Shown: positions 16,096 to 27,717 of the stretch, piece after piece
Layout: the number at the start of each line of letters is the position of its first letter
How positions within the stretch are numbered: position 1 is the first letter of the stretch
Source: Gammaproteobacteria bacterium
GTDB lineage: Bacteria; Pseudomonadota; Gammaproteobacteria; Thiomicrospirales; Thiomicrospiraceae
Length of the DNA: 60,222 nt
Assembly (NCBI GenBank): GCA_014763665.1
Contig: JACXUY010000016.1
Coordinates: forward strand, 1 to 60,222
Direction of reading: 5' to 3'
Program-made: the position numbers and the translations under genes
The notes under the pieces: model-generated
What the model was told of the DNA's origin: nothing
Database searches by the model: none
What the model saw: the letters and a program-made list of their open reading frames with translations, nothing else

Positions 16096-16937
16096 AACAT
16101 CACCCCTATCCAAATATTCGATTTAAATGCCCGAAAAGCGGCCGCTCTTTCAGCCTCTCTTACCAACCAAAGTTGCCAAGCAAAGTGAAACGCAACCAAT
16201 AACACGGCTAACGACCATAACCACGACAAATTAAAGGCTTTACCTAGCTGAAGCAACAACCATAACATGAGCAGCATGAGTAAGGCCATGATAACGCCTA
16301 AATAGCGTCCAAACAAAATCGCTGTCGATTTAATGCCCACTTTCACATCATCATCACGATCAACTAAGGCATACCAAGTATCATAAATGAGTGCCCATAT
16401 CACCGTAACCGCAAACAGCCACCAGCCATCCGCCGGCATTTCACCCAACACCGCCACAAACCCCATCGGAATGGCCCAAGCAAAGGCTAAACCCAAAAAC
16501 AGTTGCGGATAGTAAACCCAACGCTTGGTGAAGGGATAAAGCGTCGCCAAAAACACCGCTCCCAACGCCCAGAGCAACACTTCCGCGCGCAAGGTGAGTA
16601 CCAACACACCACCCAAGAGCAGTAACCCGACAAATAGCATCAAAGCCGCTTTAGGCGATACTTCGCCACACGCCAACGGACGATCACAAGTACGCGCCAC
16701 CGCGCCATCCCAATCACGATCAGCATAGTCGTTAATGACACACCCCGCTGAGCGCATGACAAAAGCACCAAGCACAAAAACAGCCAATTCCCATAAGGAT
16801 GGAACACCCCCAGACGCTAACCACAGCGCCATTAGTGCAGGCAGCAAAACCAGATAAGTACCAACGGGTTTGTCGAGGCGCATCAAGCGAAAAAAGGGGT
16901 GCATACGCACCCCTGCTAACCAAGTCAGAAGCATCAC
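16065..16937 (-). CDS. ubiA: UbiA, 4-hydroxybenzoate polyprenyltransferase
   Basis: UbiA attaches the isoprenoid tail to 4-hydroxybenzoate in ubiquinone synthesis, in the inner membrane. The polytopic protein of about 290 residues carries both prenyl-diphosphate/Mg motifs: NDYADRDWDGAVART and DRDDDVKVGIKSTAILFG. The start is GTG 16937 or the adjacent ATG 16934, which shares bases with the glmS TGA (TGATG), so translation is coupled to glmS. ubiC is not adjacent; a lipoprotein gene follows instead. Confidence 0.94.
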   Translation of the reverse strand: MMLLTWLAGVRMHPFFRLMRLDKPVGTYLVLLPALMALWLASGGVPSLWELAVFVLGAFVMRSAGCVINDYADRDWDGAVARTCDRPLACGEVSPKAALMLFVGLLLLGGVLVLTLRAEVLLWALGAVFLATLYPFTKRWVYYPQLFLGLAFAWAIPMGFVAVLGEMPADGWWLFAVTVIWALIYDTWYALVDRDDDVKVGIKSTAILFGRYLGVIMALLMLLMLWLLLQLGKAFNLSWLWSLAVLLVAFHFAWQLWLVREAERAAAFRAFKSNIWIGVMLWLGVVLSYL

Positions 16938-18781
16938 TCCACCGTCACGCTCTTCGCCAAGTTACGTGGTTGATCCACATCGGTACCACGAATGACCGCC
17001 GTATGATAAGCCAACAACTGCAAGGGCACGACATAAGCCACTGGGGCAAGCGAGGTTAAGGTAATCGGCAAACAGATATTATGGTAGCGTGCGTGTTCGA
17101 ACTCACTTGGATCAATCATACCCTCCGCCGAGAAGACAAACAATTCACCGCCACGCGCCGACACTTCTTCCAAGTTCGACTTTAATTTAGCCCACAACAC
17201 ATCGTTAGGCGCAACCGATACCACAGGCATTTTCTCGTCGATCAACGCCAGCGGACCATGCTTCAACTCACCTGCAGGATAGGCTTCGGCGTGAATGTAA
17301 GATAATTCTTTCATCTTCAATGCACCCTCTTCGGCAATCGGATACATAAAGCCACGCCCCAAGAACATAGCATTATCTTTCAACGCCAATTTCTGCGCCA
17401 TTTGCTGAATTTCACCGTCTTTCGTTAAGACCTGACGTAACACATCAGGCAGTGCGCGTAGCTCATTGACCAAAAGCTGTGCCATTTCTTCAGTCAAATT
17501 CCCCTTAGCTTTGCCAATTGCCAATACCAACAACATCATAGCGACGAGCTGAGTAGTGAATCCTTTCGTTGATGCTACCGACATTTCACGACCGGCACGC
17601 GTGAGCAGTACCATATCCGCCTCACGCACCATACTACTTTCTGGCACGTTCACCACCGCTAAGGTCTTAAAGCCGCGCGCTTTCGCTTCACGCAAGGCGG
17701 AAAGCGTATCTGCTGTTTCACCTGACTGAGAAATAAACACCATTAGCGTATTTTTGAACATCGATGGTTGTCGATAACGGAACTCACTGGCAATTTCGAC
17801 TTGGCAAGGCATATCAACCAAATACTCCAGCCAATAACGCGCCACCTCTCCTGATAAAAAGCTGGTACCACAACCGACTACCTTAATGGCTTCAATGCCA
17901 CGCAACATCTCATCTGAATCCGGTCCAAGCAGGTTAGAAACGACACCATTAGGCAATAGGCGACCTTCTAAAGACTCGGCAATCAAACTGGGTTGCTCAT
18001 GAATTTCTTTGAGCATAAAGTGACGATACTCACCCTTGCTCACCGAATCATTGGTGAGATTACTTTGTACCACCGGACGCTCAGACGACTCTAATCGACG
18101 CCACTGACGATCATAAATGGTTAAGCTCTCTTTCGTAATGTCAGCAACATCACCTTCCTCTAGGAAGATGAACTGTTGCGTTACCGGCAATAACGCCATT
18201 TGATCCGATGCGACAAACTTCTCTCCAAAACCCAAACCAATCACCAAAGGACTACCTTCACGCGCTACAATCATGCGACCAGGAATGTCTTTATTCAAAA
18301 TGGCTAAGGCAAAAGAACCGTGCAATTTCGCCAGGGTGTTTTTCACTGCCTGCAACCAATCGCTCGTTTTTTTGCTTTCTTGCGCCAATAAATGCACCAC
18401 CACTTCCGTATCGGTTTCCGACGAGAAGACCACCCCTTGAGCTTGCATGGATTCGCGCAAATCAAAGGCATTTTCGATAATACCATTGTGCACCAACACA
18501 ATACGATCTTCTGAAATGTGTGGGTGAGCATTACGCTCCGCGGGCTTGCCATGCGTCGCCCAACGGGTATGGGCAATGCCATAGACACCTGCAACACCTT
18601 CTTCTGCCACTAAATCGGCTAGGTTTTGCACCTTACCCACAGCACGGGCGCGATCAATACCCTTATCATTTAATACTGCTAAACCTGCTGAGTCATAGCC
18701 ACGATACTCAAGACGTCGTAAGCCCTCAATCAAAATAGGAACAACATTACGCTCCGCAACACCACCAACAATTCCGCACAT
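16934..18781 (-). CDS. glmS: GlmS, glutamine:fructose-6-phosphate aminotransferase
   Basis: GlmS makes glucosamine 6-phosphate, the entry point to peptidoglycan and LPS amino sugars. The 615-residue protein starts MCGIVGGVAERNV; Cys2 is the glutaminase nucleophile after Met removal. Residues to about 240 are the N-terminal amidotransferase; then two SIS domains (VVGCGTSFLSGEVARYW, VFISQSGETADTLSALREA, SVASTKGFTTQLVAMM) and the C-terminal LAKSVTVE. The ATG at 18781 fits Cys at position 2; an upstream extension of 62 codons is spurious. The 151-nt spacer after glmU holds two hairpins (18849-18896). Confidence 0.97.
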   Translation of the reverse strand: MCGIVGGVAERNVVPILIEGLRRLEYRGYDSAGLAVLNDKGIDRARAVGKVQNLADLVAEEGVAGVYGIAHTRWATHGKPAERNAHPHISEDRIVLVHNGIIENAFDLRESMQAQGVVFSSETDTEVVVHLLAQESKKTSDWLQAVKNTLAKLHGSFALAILNKDIPGRMIVAREGSPLVIGLGFGEKFVASDQMALLPVTQQFIFLEEGDVADITKESLTIYDRQWRRLESSERPVVQSNLTNDSVSKGEYRHFMLKEIHEQPSLIAESLEGRLLPNGVVSNLLGPDSDEMLRGIEAIKVVGCGTSFLSGEVARYWLEYLVDMPCQVEIASEFRYRQPSMFKNTLMVFISQSGETADTLSALREAKARGFKTLAVVNVPESSMVREADMVLLTRAGREMSVASTKGFTTQLVAMMLLVLAIGKAKGNLTEEMAQLLVNELRALPDVLRQVLTKDGEIQQMAQKLALKDNAMFLGRGFMYPIAEEGALKMKELSYIHAEAYPAGELKHGPLALIDEKMPVVSVAPNDVLWAKLKSNLEEVSARGGELFVFSAEGMIDPSEFEHARYHNICLPITLTSLAPVAYVVPLQLLAYHTAVIRGTDVDQPRNLAKSVTVE

Positions 18782-18848
18782 GTTTACACTTCTCCAAACA
18801 CTAATCATTGCACAGGTCATCGAAGATATGGAATGAGCGTATTTATCC

Positions 18849-18896
18849 CGATGGGTCGAAGCCTGCTTCGGGGAACCCATCGTCGGATAACCGACG
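18849..18896 (-). other. Tandem hairpins in the glmU-glmS spacer (glmS leader)
   Basis: The first structure pairs CGATGGGT (18849-18856) with ACCCATCG (18875-18882), with an inner CGAAGC/GCTTCG stem and a 2-nt loop. The second pairs CGTCGG with CCGACG around ATAA (18881-18896) and shares two bases with the first. No T-run follows on the transcribed strand, so this is probably a leader or RNA-processing structure rather than a terminator. Confidence 0.6.
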
Positions 18897-18932
18897 CAAA
18901 TGGCGTAACTCGTGACCCTAATCTGTATTCTG

Positions 18933-20297
18933 TTACACTTTTTTAACCGGACGCTGCCAAGTCGCAATCGTCACCTGTTTAGCGCGCGCTAAGGTGAGTT
19001 GGTCATCTGGCGTATCTTTGGTAATGACTGATCCAGCACCAATGGTTGCCCCTGCACCCACCGTAACTGGTGCTACCAGTGCCGAATTAGAGCCGACAAA
19101 AGCCCCTTCACCAATAACCGTACGATGCTTATTCACGCCATCATAATTACAGGTAATGGTACCCGCACCAATATTCACCTTAGCGCCGACTGTTGCATCG
19201 CCAACATAACTGAGATGATTGACCTTAGCACCGCTAGCCAATTGCGCATTTTTCAACTCAACGAAATTACCAATATGCGCGTGATCCTGCGTCACCGTAC
19301 CTGGACGTACACGTGCAAACGGACCAACTCGCGAGTCTGCACCAATCGTGCAATCTTCTAATACGGAATAAGGATTGAGCTTAACACCATCAGCCAAGGT
19401 CACGTTATGCAACACGCAACCAGCCCCAATAGACACGTTGTTGCCTAAAACGACCTTACCAGACAACACCACATTCACATCAATAGCGCAATCCATACCG
19501 ACTGAAACCTCACCACGGATATCAACACGCGCTGGGTCAATAACGGTCACGCCTGCTTTCATGAGTGCCATCACTTGTTCCGCTTGGTACAAACGCTCTA
19601 GGCCAGCCAATTGAGCTTTATCGTTAACACCCAAGACTTCCATCTCACTACTGGCTTGAGTTGAACGCACCATAAAGCCATCAGCAACGGCCATAGCAAT
19701 AATATCAGTTAGATAATATTCACCCTGTGAATTGTTATTTTGTAGCTTAGCTACCCAACCACGCAACTGCGCTCCCTTAACCGCCATAATACCGGTATTC
19801 ACTTCAGCGATAGCGCGTTCTGCAGGTGTGGCATCTTTTTGCTCGACGATACGTTGCATATTACCACTAGCATCACGCACTATGCGCCCATAGCCAGTCG
19901 GATCATCTAAATGCACCGTTAACAATGCCAACGGATGAACGTCATCCACTAAATCCACCAAGCGTGCCAAGGTACCGACTTGGATTAACGGAACATCGCC
20001 GTAAAGAATCAAAATGGTCTCGTCGTTTTGTATATAGTCAATTGCCTGTGCGACAGCATGCCCTGTGCCCAACTGCTGAGCCTGCACGGCCCAAACAAGC
20101 GAATGATGCTGACAAGCAGCCTGTACAGCCTCCAAACCAAAGCCAGCCACAACCACCGTCTGACGTGCCTGTAAAGACTGAGCCGTGTCAATCACATGAT
20201 GCAGTAAAGGACGGCCCCCTAAAGGTTGTAGCACTTTAGGAAGAACAGAACGCATACGCGTGCCCTTACCAGCGGCAAGAATAATCGCACTGAGCAT
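18933..20297 (-). CDS. glmU: GlmU, bifunctional N-acetylglucosamine-1-phosphate uridyltransferase / glucosamine-1-phosphate acetyltransferase
   Basis: GlmU makes UDP-GlcNAc in two steps. In 454 residues the N-terminal nucleotidyltransferase shows IILAAGKGTRMRSVLPKVL, QLGTGHAVAQAI and LYGDVPLI. The C-terminal left-handed beta-helix has hexapeptide repeats, FVELKNA, the acetyl-transfer site NHLSYVGDA, and NIGAGTITCNYDG. It lies downstream of the atp operon, separated by a terminator, and upstream of glmS on the same strand, the classical atp-glmU-glmS order. Confidence 0.97.
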   Translation of the reverse strand: MLSAIILAAGKGTRMRSVLPKVLQPLGGRPLLHHVIDTAQSLQARQTVVVAGFGLEAVQAACQHHSLVWAVQAQQLGTGHAVAQAIDYIQNDETILILYGDVPLIQVGTLARLVDLVDDVHPLALLTVHLDDPTGYGRIVRDASGNMQRIVEQKDATPAERAIAEVNTGIMAVKGAQLRGWVAKLQNNNSQGEYYLTDIIAMAVADGFMVRSTQASSEMEVLGVNDKAQLAGLERLYQAEQVMALMKAGVTVIDPARVDIRGEVSVGMDCAIDVNVVLSGKVVLGNNVSIGAGCVLHNVTLADGVKLNPYSVLEDCTIGADSRVGPFARVRPGTVTQDHAHIGNFVELKNAQLASGAKVNHLSYVGDATVGAKVNIGAGTITCNYDGVNKHRTVIGEGAFVGSNSALVAPVTVGAGATIGAGSVITKDTPDDQLTLARAKQVTIATWQRPVKKV

Positions 20298-20359
20298 ATA
20301 ACCTCGTTATAGAATAAAAGACTGGAGCAACTTAGCTGATTGTACGCTAGCTGATGACA

Positions 20360-20397
20360 AAAAAAAACGGGAGACATAGACGTCCCCCGTTCTTTTT
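20360..20397 (-). terminator. Terminator of the atp operon
   Basis: Read on the minus strand, ACGGGGGAC and GTCTCCCGT form a stem with one mismatch around a 6-nt loop, followed by a run of T residues (complement of the A-run at 20360-20367). It sits about 20 nt after atpC and ahead of glmU. An opposite T-run also makes it usable from the other strand. Confidence 0.8.
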
Positions 20398-20414
20398 TGT
20401 GCCAAGATGCAAAA

Positions 20415-20852
20415 TTAATGCATCAAGCCTTGCTTGCTCAACTGATCACGTAAACGACCCAGCATCGCAATTTGTGCAGCGGCTTCTGCTAAAGCATTTT
20501 GAGCGCGCGTAACGTCCAAATCGGTTTTAGCATTATCCATCGCTTCTTGTGCACGCGCCATGGCTTCTTGTGCAGCGACTTCGTCCAGATCCTTAGCACG
20601 AATAGCTGTATCAGCCAAAATCGTGGCCACATCAGGCTGGATTTCCAAAACGCCACCAGATACATAGAAGTAGTTCACTTCATCACCTGTCAACACACGC
20701 ACTTCACCCGGCTTTAAGGTCGTGATGAATTGCGTATGGTGAGGCAGGATACCTACTTCACCATTAGCTGCCTGCGCAAAAAAACGATCTACTTTACCAG
20801 AGAAAATTTCTCCCTCTGCACTGACGATATCCAATTGCATGGTTGCGGACAT
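20415..20852 (-). CDS. atpC: AtpC, F1 ATP synthase epsilon subunit
   Basis: The 145-residue subunit has the N-terminal beta-sandwich (MQLDIVSAEGEIFSGKVD, GEVGILPHHTQFITTLKPGE, YVSGGVLEIQPDVATILAD) and the C-terminal two-helix hairpin (AQEAMARAQEAM, AQIAMLGRLRDQL). It couples rotation to the F1 head and inhibits ATP hydrolysis. Last gene of the operon, 12 nt after atpD and followed by a terminator. Confidence 0.96.
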   Translation of the reverse strand: MSATMQLDIVSAEGEIFSGKVDRFFAQAANGEVGILPHHTQFITTLKPGEVRVLTGDEVNYFYVSGGVLEIQPDVATILADTAIRAKDLDEVAAQEAMARAQEAMDNAKTDLDVTRAQNALAEAAAQIAMLGRLRDQLSKQGLMH

Positions 20853-20864
20853 AATCTGTCCTCC

Positions 20865-22274
<1,410 letters not shown>

Positions 22275-23141
22275 TTAACCAGAAACCGCCGCTGCACCCG
22301 CAGTGATTTCCGAAATCTCTGCAGTAATGGCAGCTTGACGCGCCTTGTTGTATGCCAATTGTAGTTCTTTGATGAACTTGCCAGCATTGTCCGTCGCGTT
22401 CTTCATCGCAATCATACGAGCTGACATTTCACAAGCAACGTTTTCTACCGTTGCCGTGTACACCATTGATTCAACATAGCGTTTGAGAAGTGCATCAAGC
22501 ACATCCTTAGCTTCTGGCTCATACAGGTAATCCCAATGACCATGAGACACTGCCACGTCTTCCTTAGCGATAGGTAACATACGGTGCATCGTCGGCTTTT
22601 GAGTCATGGTATTTACAAACTCGTTGGACAATAGCCACAACTCGTCAATGTTACCCTGCTCATAAGCATCCAACATCACTTTAACACTACCAATTAAATC
22701 CGTCACATGAGGCTTATCACCCAAACCTGTTCTAGTCGCTAATAAATTGCCACCAAATGATTTGAAGAACGAAGCACCCTTGCTACCGATCACGCTGTAA
22801 GAAACGTCAGTCCCTGCGCTTTGCCATTCCTTCACACGACCGCTTAAACGGCGTAGTAAGTTGGCATTCAAGCCGCCACATAAACCGCGATCCGACGTGA
22901 TGACGACAACGCCAACACGTTTTACCGGACGCACCGTCATGAAAGCATGCTTGTATTCGGGATGAGCTTGTGTCAAATGCCCGATTACACGCTTGATTTT
23001 ATCCGCATAGGGACGTGCAGCATCCATACGTTGCTTGGCGCGGCGCATTTTAGACGCCGCCACCAGCTCCATGGCCTTGGTGATTTTCTGCGTATTTTTG
23101 ATACTCGCAATCTTGCCGCGAATCTCTTTTCCGCTTGCCAT
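22275..23141 (-). CDS. atpG: AtpG, F1 ATP synthase gamma subunit
   Basis: The 288-residue central stalk subunit starts [20 protein letters not shown] and ends with the conserved helix ([34 protein letters not shown]). [17 protein letters not shown] marks the Rossmann part. It rotates within the alpha/beta head. Order atpA-atpG-atpD is standard. Confidence 0.97.
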   Translation of the reverse strand: MASGKEIRGKIASIKNTQKITKAMELVAASKMRRAKQRMDAARPYADKIKRVIGHLTQAHPEYKHAFMTVRPVKRVGVVVITSDRGLCGGLNANLLRRLSGRVKEWQSAGTDVSYSVIGSKGASFFKSFGGNLLATRTGLGDKPHVTDLIGSVKVMLDAYEQGNIDELWLLSNEFVNTMTQKPTMHRMLPIAKEDVAVSHGHWDYLYEPEAKDVLDALLKRYVESMVYTATVENVACEMSARMIAMKNATDNAGKFIKELQLAYNKARQAAITAEISEITAGAAAVSG

Positions 23142-23158
23142 GGCCTTACCCTCTTTAC

Positions 23159-24703
23159 TTAGTAAACGCCATTAGCCTTGAAGCCTTCCACGCAGGCTTT
23201 CAAGCCAGCCAAGATGTCATCGTTCAGGTCACCCTTAACGTTGATCTTGTCAGCCAAGTCTTTGTGGTTGCTATTCAAGTAAGCGTGTAATGCAGATTCA
23301 AATGAAGCAACTTTAGACACATCTACATCATCTAAGTAGCCTGAAACTGCCGCGTACAAAGAGATACCCATTTCAGCAATCGACAATGGAGAGAATTGTT
23401 TTTGTTTCATCAATTCTGTCACGCGTTTACCACGCTCCAACTGCTTACGAGTAGCCTCATCTAGGTCAGAAGCGAATTGCGCAAATGCAGCTAATTCACG
23501 ATACTGAGCCAAGTCTAAACGGATACCACCACCGAATTTCTTAATAATCTTCGTTTGTGCAGCACCACCCACACGAGATACCGACAGACCCGCGTTAACA
23601 GCAGGACGGATACCTTGTGCAAACAATGACGTTTCTAAGAAGATTTGACCATCAGTGATCGAAATTACGTTAGTCGGTACGAACGCAGACACGTCACCAG
23701 CTTGAGTTTCAATGATCGGTAGTGCCGTCAATGAACCAGTTTTACCTTTAACAGCGCCATTGGTGTAAGCTTCAACATAGTCTGCATTGACACGAGCAGC
23801 ACGTTCTAACAAACGGCTGTGCAGGTAGAATACGTCACCTGGGTATGCTTCACGACCTGGCGGACGACGTAATAACAATGAGATTTGACGGTAAGCAACG
23901 GCTTGCTTAGACAAATCATCATAAACGATTAACGCATCTTCACCACGATCACGGAAGTATTCGCCCATCGCACAGCCAGCGTAGGCTGCTAAGAATACCA
24001 TTGCTGCTGGATCAGCTGCGTTAGCAGCTACCACAGTGGTGAACTCCATCGCGCCAGCTTCTTCTAACTTACGAACAACGTTCTTAACAGAAGAAGCTTT
24101 TTGACCCATGGCCACATAAATACAAGAGATACCCTTGCCTTTCTGGTTAATGATGGCATCAATTGCAATAGCTGTTTTACCTGTTTGACGGTCACCAATG
24201 ATTAGCTCACGTTGACCACGACCAATGGGAATCATCGAGTCAATTGACTTGATACCCGTCATCATGGGCTGATCGACGCTTTGACGAGCAATTACGCCAG
24301 GGGCAATACGTTCAATCGGAGACATGACGACTTCGCCAGTCAACGGACCTTTCCCATCAATCGGCGCACCTAAAGCATCTACCACACGACCCAATAATGC
24401 TGGACCGGTTGGTACTTCAAGAATACGACCTGTACATTTAACACGCTGACCTTCAGCGATGTTTGTGTAATCTCCTAGAATAACGACACCTACAGAGTCG
24501 CGCTCTAGGTTCAACGCCATACCAAATACATTGTCGTTGAATTGCACCATCTCACCATACATGACATCTGATAAGCCATGAATGCGTGCAATACCATCAG
24601 CAATGCTTACTACCACACCTTCAGAACCTGATTCTGGTGCAGCAGTGAAACCGGCGATGCGTTCTTTAATCAGACTACTGATTTCAGAAGGATTCAATTG
24701 CAT
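23159..24703 (-). CDS. atpA: AtpA, F1 ATP synthase alpha subunit
   Basis: The 514-residue nucleotide-binding, non-catalytic subunit begins [16 protein letters not shown] (membrane-proximal N-terminal helix contacting delta). It shows P-loop [35 protein letters not shown], the Arg-finger region [11 protein letters not shown], and [19 protein letters not shown]. Full family length and no anomalies. Confidence 0.98.
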   Translation of the reverse strand: MQLNPSEISSLIKERIAGFTAAPESGSEGVVVSIADGIARIHGLSDVMYGEMVQFNDNVFGMALNLERDSVGVVILGDYTNIAEGQRVKCTGRILEVPTGPALLGRVVDALGAPIDGKGPLTGEVVMSPIERIAPGVIARQSVDQPMMTGIKSIDSMIPIGRGQRELIIGDRQTGKTAIAIDAIINQKGKGISCIYVAMGQKASSVKNVVRKLEEAGAMEFTTVVAANAADPAAMVFLAAYAGCAMGEYFRDRGEDALIVYDDLSKQAVAYRQISLLLRRPPGREAYPGDVFYLHSRLLERAARVNADYVEAYTNGAVKGKTGSLTALPIIETQAGDVSAFVPTNVISITDGQIFLETSLFAQGIRPAVNAGLSVSRVGGAAQTKIIKKFGGGIRLDLAQYRELAAFAQFASDLDEATRKQLERGKRVTELMKQKQFSPLSIAEMGISLYAAVSGYLDDVDVSKVASFESALHAYLNSNHKDLADKINVKGDLNDDILAGLKACVEGFKANGVY

Positions 24704-24720
24704 GTTTGTTCCTCTATAGC

Positions 24721-25257
24721 TTACTGGGCAATGACTGCAGACAGTTTGTTTAACTGACTTGCAATCGAGCCATCAATGACCCAATCGTGTGCTTTAATAA
24801 CAGCACCACCAACCAGTGTCGAATCCACATGATAGGTTACTTCAACATCCGCAGACCATTTAGCATCTAATGCTTTTTTAATTGCTGCTTGCTGTTCAGT
24901 CGTTAACATGACTGCTGAAGTAACTGATGCCTGAACTCGACCATCATTTTCCGCACGCAAGGCATCAAATTGCGCCTTAACGTCAGCAATGACCGACAAG
25001 CGACGGTTAGCAGCCATAGTTTCTACCAAACGTTTCGCACTGTCCGATAAGACAGTTGAGCCGACGGCGTTAACTACACTTGCCACCACATCGGTCGGCG
25101 TACTGGGGTTATTAATCAGCTCAGCAACCTGGGGTTCGGTCGTAATTGCAACCAGAGCAGAAAGTTGATCTGCCCAAGCAGCAACTGACCCTTGTTCGCG
25201 CGCCAAGCCAAAAGTGGCTTCAGCGTAAGGACGCGCCAGTGTCTGTGACTCTGCCAT
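24721..25257 (-). CDS. atpH: AtpH, F1 ATP synthase delta subunit
   Basis: The 178-residue peripheral-stalk subunit (OSCP) starts [18 protein letters not shown] and ends with the conserved [20 protein letters not shown]-type segment and [13 protein letters not shown]. It links subunit b to the alpha subunits. It lies between atpF and atpA with short gaps (15 and 17 nt). Confidence 0.96.
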   Translation of the reverse strand: MAESQTLARPYAEATFGLAREQGSVAAWADQLSALVAITTEPQVAELINNPSTPTDVVASVVNAVGSTVLSDSAKRLVETMAANRRLSVIADVKAQFDALRAENDGRVQASVTSAVMLTTEQQAAIKKALDAKWSADVEVTYHVDSTLVGGAVIKAHDWVIDGSIASQLNKLSAVIAQ

Positions 25258-25272
25258 AATATTACCCAGAAG

Positions 25273-25743
25273 TTAAATCTGTTTGACAAGACGATCGAGA
25301 ATGTCTTGATGCTTAGCAGCATCAATCTCGACTGCCAAAATCTGACCTGCACCTGCCACAGCCAATTTCGCCACATCACCACGTAACTGTTCACGCGCAG
25401 CGGCCACTTCTTGGGCTAATTCTGCTTGTGCACCAGCACGAACGCGGTCGGCTTCTTCTTGTGCTTTGGTTTTAGCGTCGTCAACGATTTCGTTAGCGCG
25501 CTTTTCAGCTTGGCCAATAATGTTTTGAGCCTGCTCTTTCGCTTCTTTAAGCACTTCTTTAGCGCGTTTTTCAGCTAATTCGAGCTCACGCTTACCTTTT
25601 TCAGCCGCTGATAGGCCGTCGGCAATGCGCTTTTGACGCTCTTCCATCAATTTGGAAATTGGTCCCCATAGGACCTTGTTCACGAACCAAATCAACAGCA
25701 CGAAAGCGATGATCTGGATCAAGAGCGTAGCATTAATACTCAC
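25273..25743 (-). CDS. atpF: AtpF, Fo ATP synthase b subunit
   Basis: The 156-residue protein has one N-terminal membrane helix ([20 protein letters not shown]) followed by a long charged coiled coil rich in Ala, Glu and Lys ([20 protein letters not shown]), the dimeric peripheral stalk. Typical length. It is 74 nt downstream of atpE. Confidence 0.96.
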   Translation of the reverse strand: MSINATLLIQIIAFVLLIWFVNKVLWGPISKLMEERQKRIADGLSAAEKGKRELELAEKRAKEVLKEAKEQAQNIIGQAEKRANEIVDDAKTKAQEEADRVRAGAQAELAQEVAAAREQLRGDVAKLAVAGAGQILAVEIDAAKHQDILDRLVKQI

Positions 25744-25817
25744 GGTTCGCCCCTAAGGTTGGTTAACACAAAAACCTTGGTTGGGAAGCGTATAAGAACA
25801 CCACCCACAACCACAAA

Positions 25818-26123
<306 letters not shown>

Positions 26124-26184
26124 TTAAAGTTTAAAGGTTAAAAGTTAATGAAATCGTTTTGTTATTCGTCGCGGACATCGGGAC

Positions 26185-26210
26185 AAACTGATGGCATATG
26201 ACATCAGTTT
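26185..26210 (-). other. Perfect hairpin in the atpB-atpE spacer
   Basis: AAACTGATG and CATCAGTTT form a 9-bp perfect stem around an 8-nt loop, 22 nt past the atpB stop (26233) in the minus-strand transcript. No T-run follows in the direction of transcription, so it may act in mRNA processing or stability, or in atpE expression, rather than in termination. Confidence 0.55.
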
Positions 26211-26232
26211 TTTCGCGAGTGTCTTTGATGAA

Positions 26233-27108
<876 letters not shown>

Positions 27109-27477
27109 TTAATCTGTAAGCCTTTTTTTACCACGCAACGTCATCACTTGAGCAAGTTGCATCGCCACAAATGTCAGCACCATTGGCATAGGATCAAGCC
27201 CCATGCCACTAATCCCAACAACAAACAACACACCTAAAAGCACAAAGCGAACCGCTGCACTGGCATATAAAATCCACATGCTCTGTTGGGGCTCTGTTAT
27301 CGCTCGCGCATCTGCCATGCGTACCGTGAGTGCTAACAACCCAACATTTATCAGTCCGAGCATCAGACCATAGGCGCTTGCTGGCACGTTCATCGGTGAA
27401 AAAACACCAAATGCTACTAATGCCAACCCGCCAAAAAAGAGTTTCCATGCCACTAGGGGCTTCACATTCACTTGCAT
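27109..27477 (-). CDS. atpI: AtpI, ATP synthase assembly subunit I
   Basis: The 122-residue protein has four predicted membrane segments (VAWKLFFGGLALVAFGVFS; ASAYGLMLGLINVGLLALTV; YASAAVRFVLLGVLFVVGIS; DPMPMVLTFVAMQLAQVM), matching the AtpI/ATP-synt_I family, which helps c-ring assembly and Mg2+ uptake. Its ATG lies inside the end of the atpZ-like ORF (10-nt overlap), linking the two translationally. Confidence 0.88.
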   Translation of the reverse strand: MQVNVKPLVAWKLFFGGLALVAFGVFSPMNVPASAYGLMLGLINVGLLALTVRMADARAITEPQQSMWILYASAAVRFVLLGVLFVVGISGMGLDPMPMVLTFVAMQLAQVMTLRGKKRLTD

Positions 27478-27632
27478 TCGTGCGGCATCTTCATCAAGAT
27501 GTCATAAACCTTACGAGCACCACCAATAAAACCCATGACACCACAAATCAACAAACCAAATGGCTGTGTATCAAACAGACTGTCGAGCCAATAGCCGACC
27601 AAAAAACCTGCCACGACCATCGAGGTAAACAT
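27468..27632 (-). CDS. AtpZ-like small membrane protein (AtpI partner), possibly N-terminally truncated by an in-frame TAG
   Basis: Minus-strand frame of 54 codons, MFTSMVVAGFLVGYWLD then a short loop (SLFDTQPFG), a second helix (LLICGVMGFIGGARKVYD) and a short tail. This two-helix pattern, with the G-Y-x-L-D motif and a Gly-rich second helix, is that of the AtpZ/ATPase_gene1 family found beside atpI. The stop overlaps the atpI ATG by 10 nt. Upstream the frame runs on as ...SAVGK-TAG-PTRSLM...; the TAG is at 27648-27650, and a CAG there would give a longer, more typical N-terminus. Starts are ATG 27632 or TTG 27635, with no good ribosome site. Confidence 0.7.
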   Translation of the reverse strand: MFTSMVVAGFLVGYWLDSLFDTQPFGLLICGVMGFIGGARKVYDILMKMPHECK

Positions 27633-27717
27633 CAAGGATCGCGTTGGCTATTTACCGACCGCGCTATCTATTGACGCCAGCAAAAAACACAACCACTATA
27701 TATATTAATTCGGCAAG

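Noticed and set aside
18782-18967. Upstream extension of glmS by 62 codons
   Set aside because: GlmS needs Cys at position 2 after Met, and the extension crosses the leader hairpins; the family start is at 18781.
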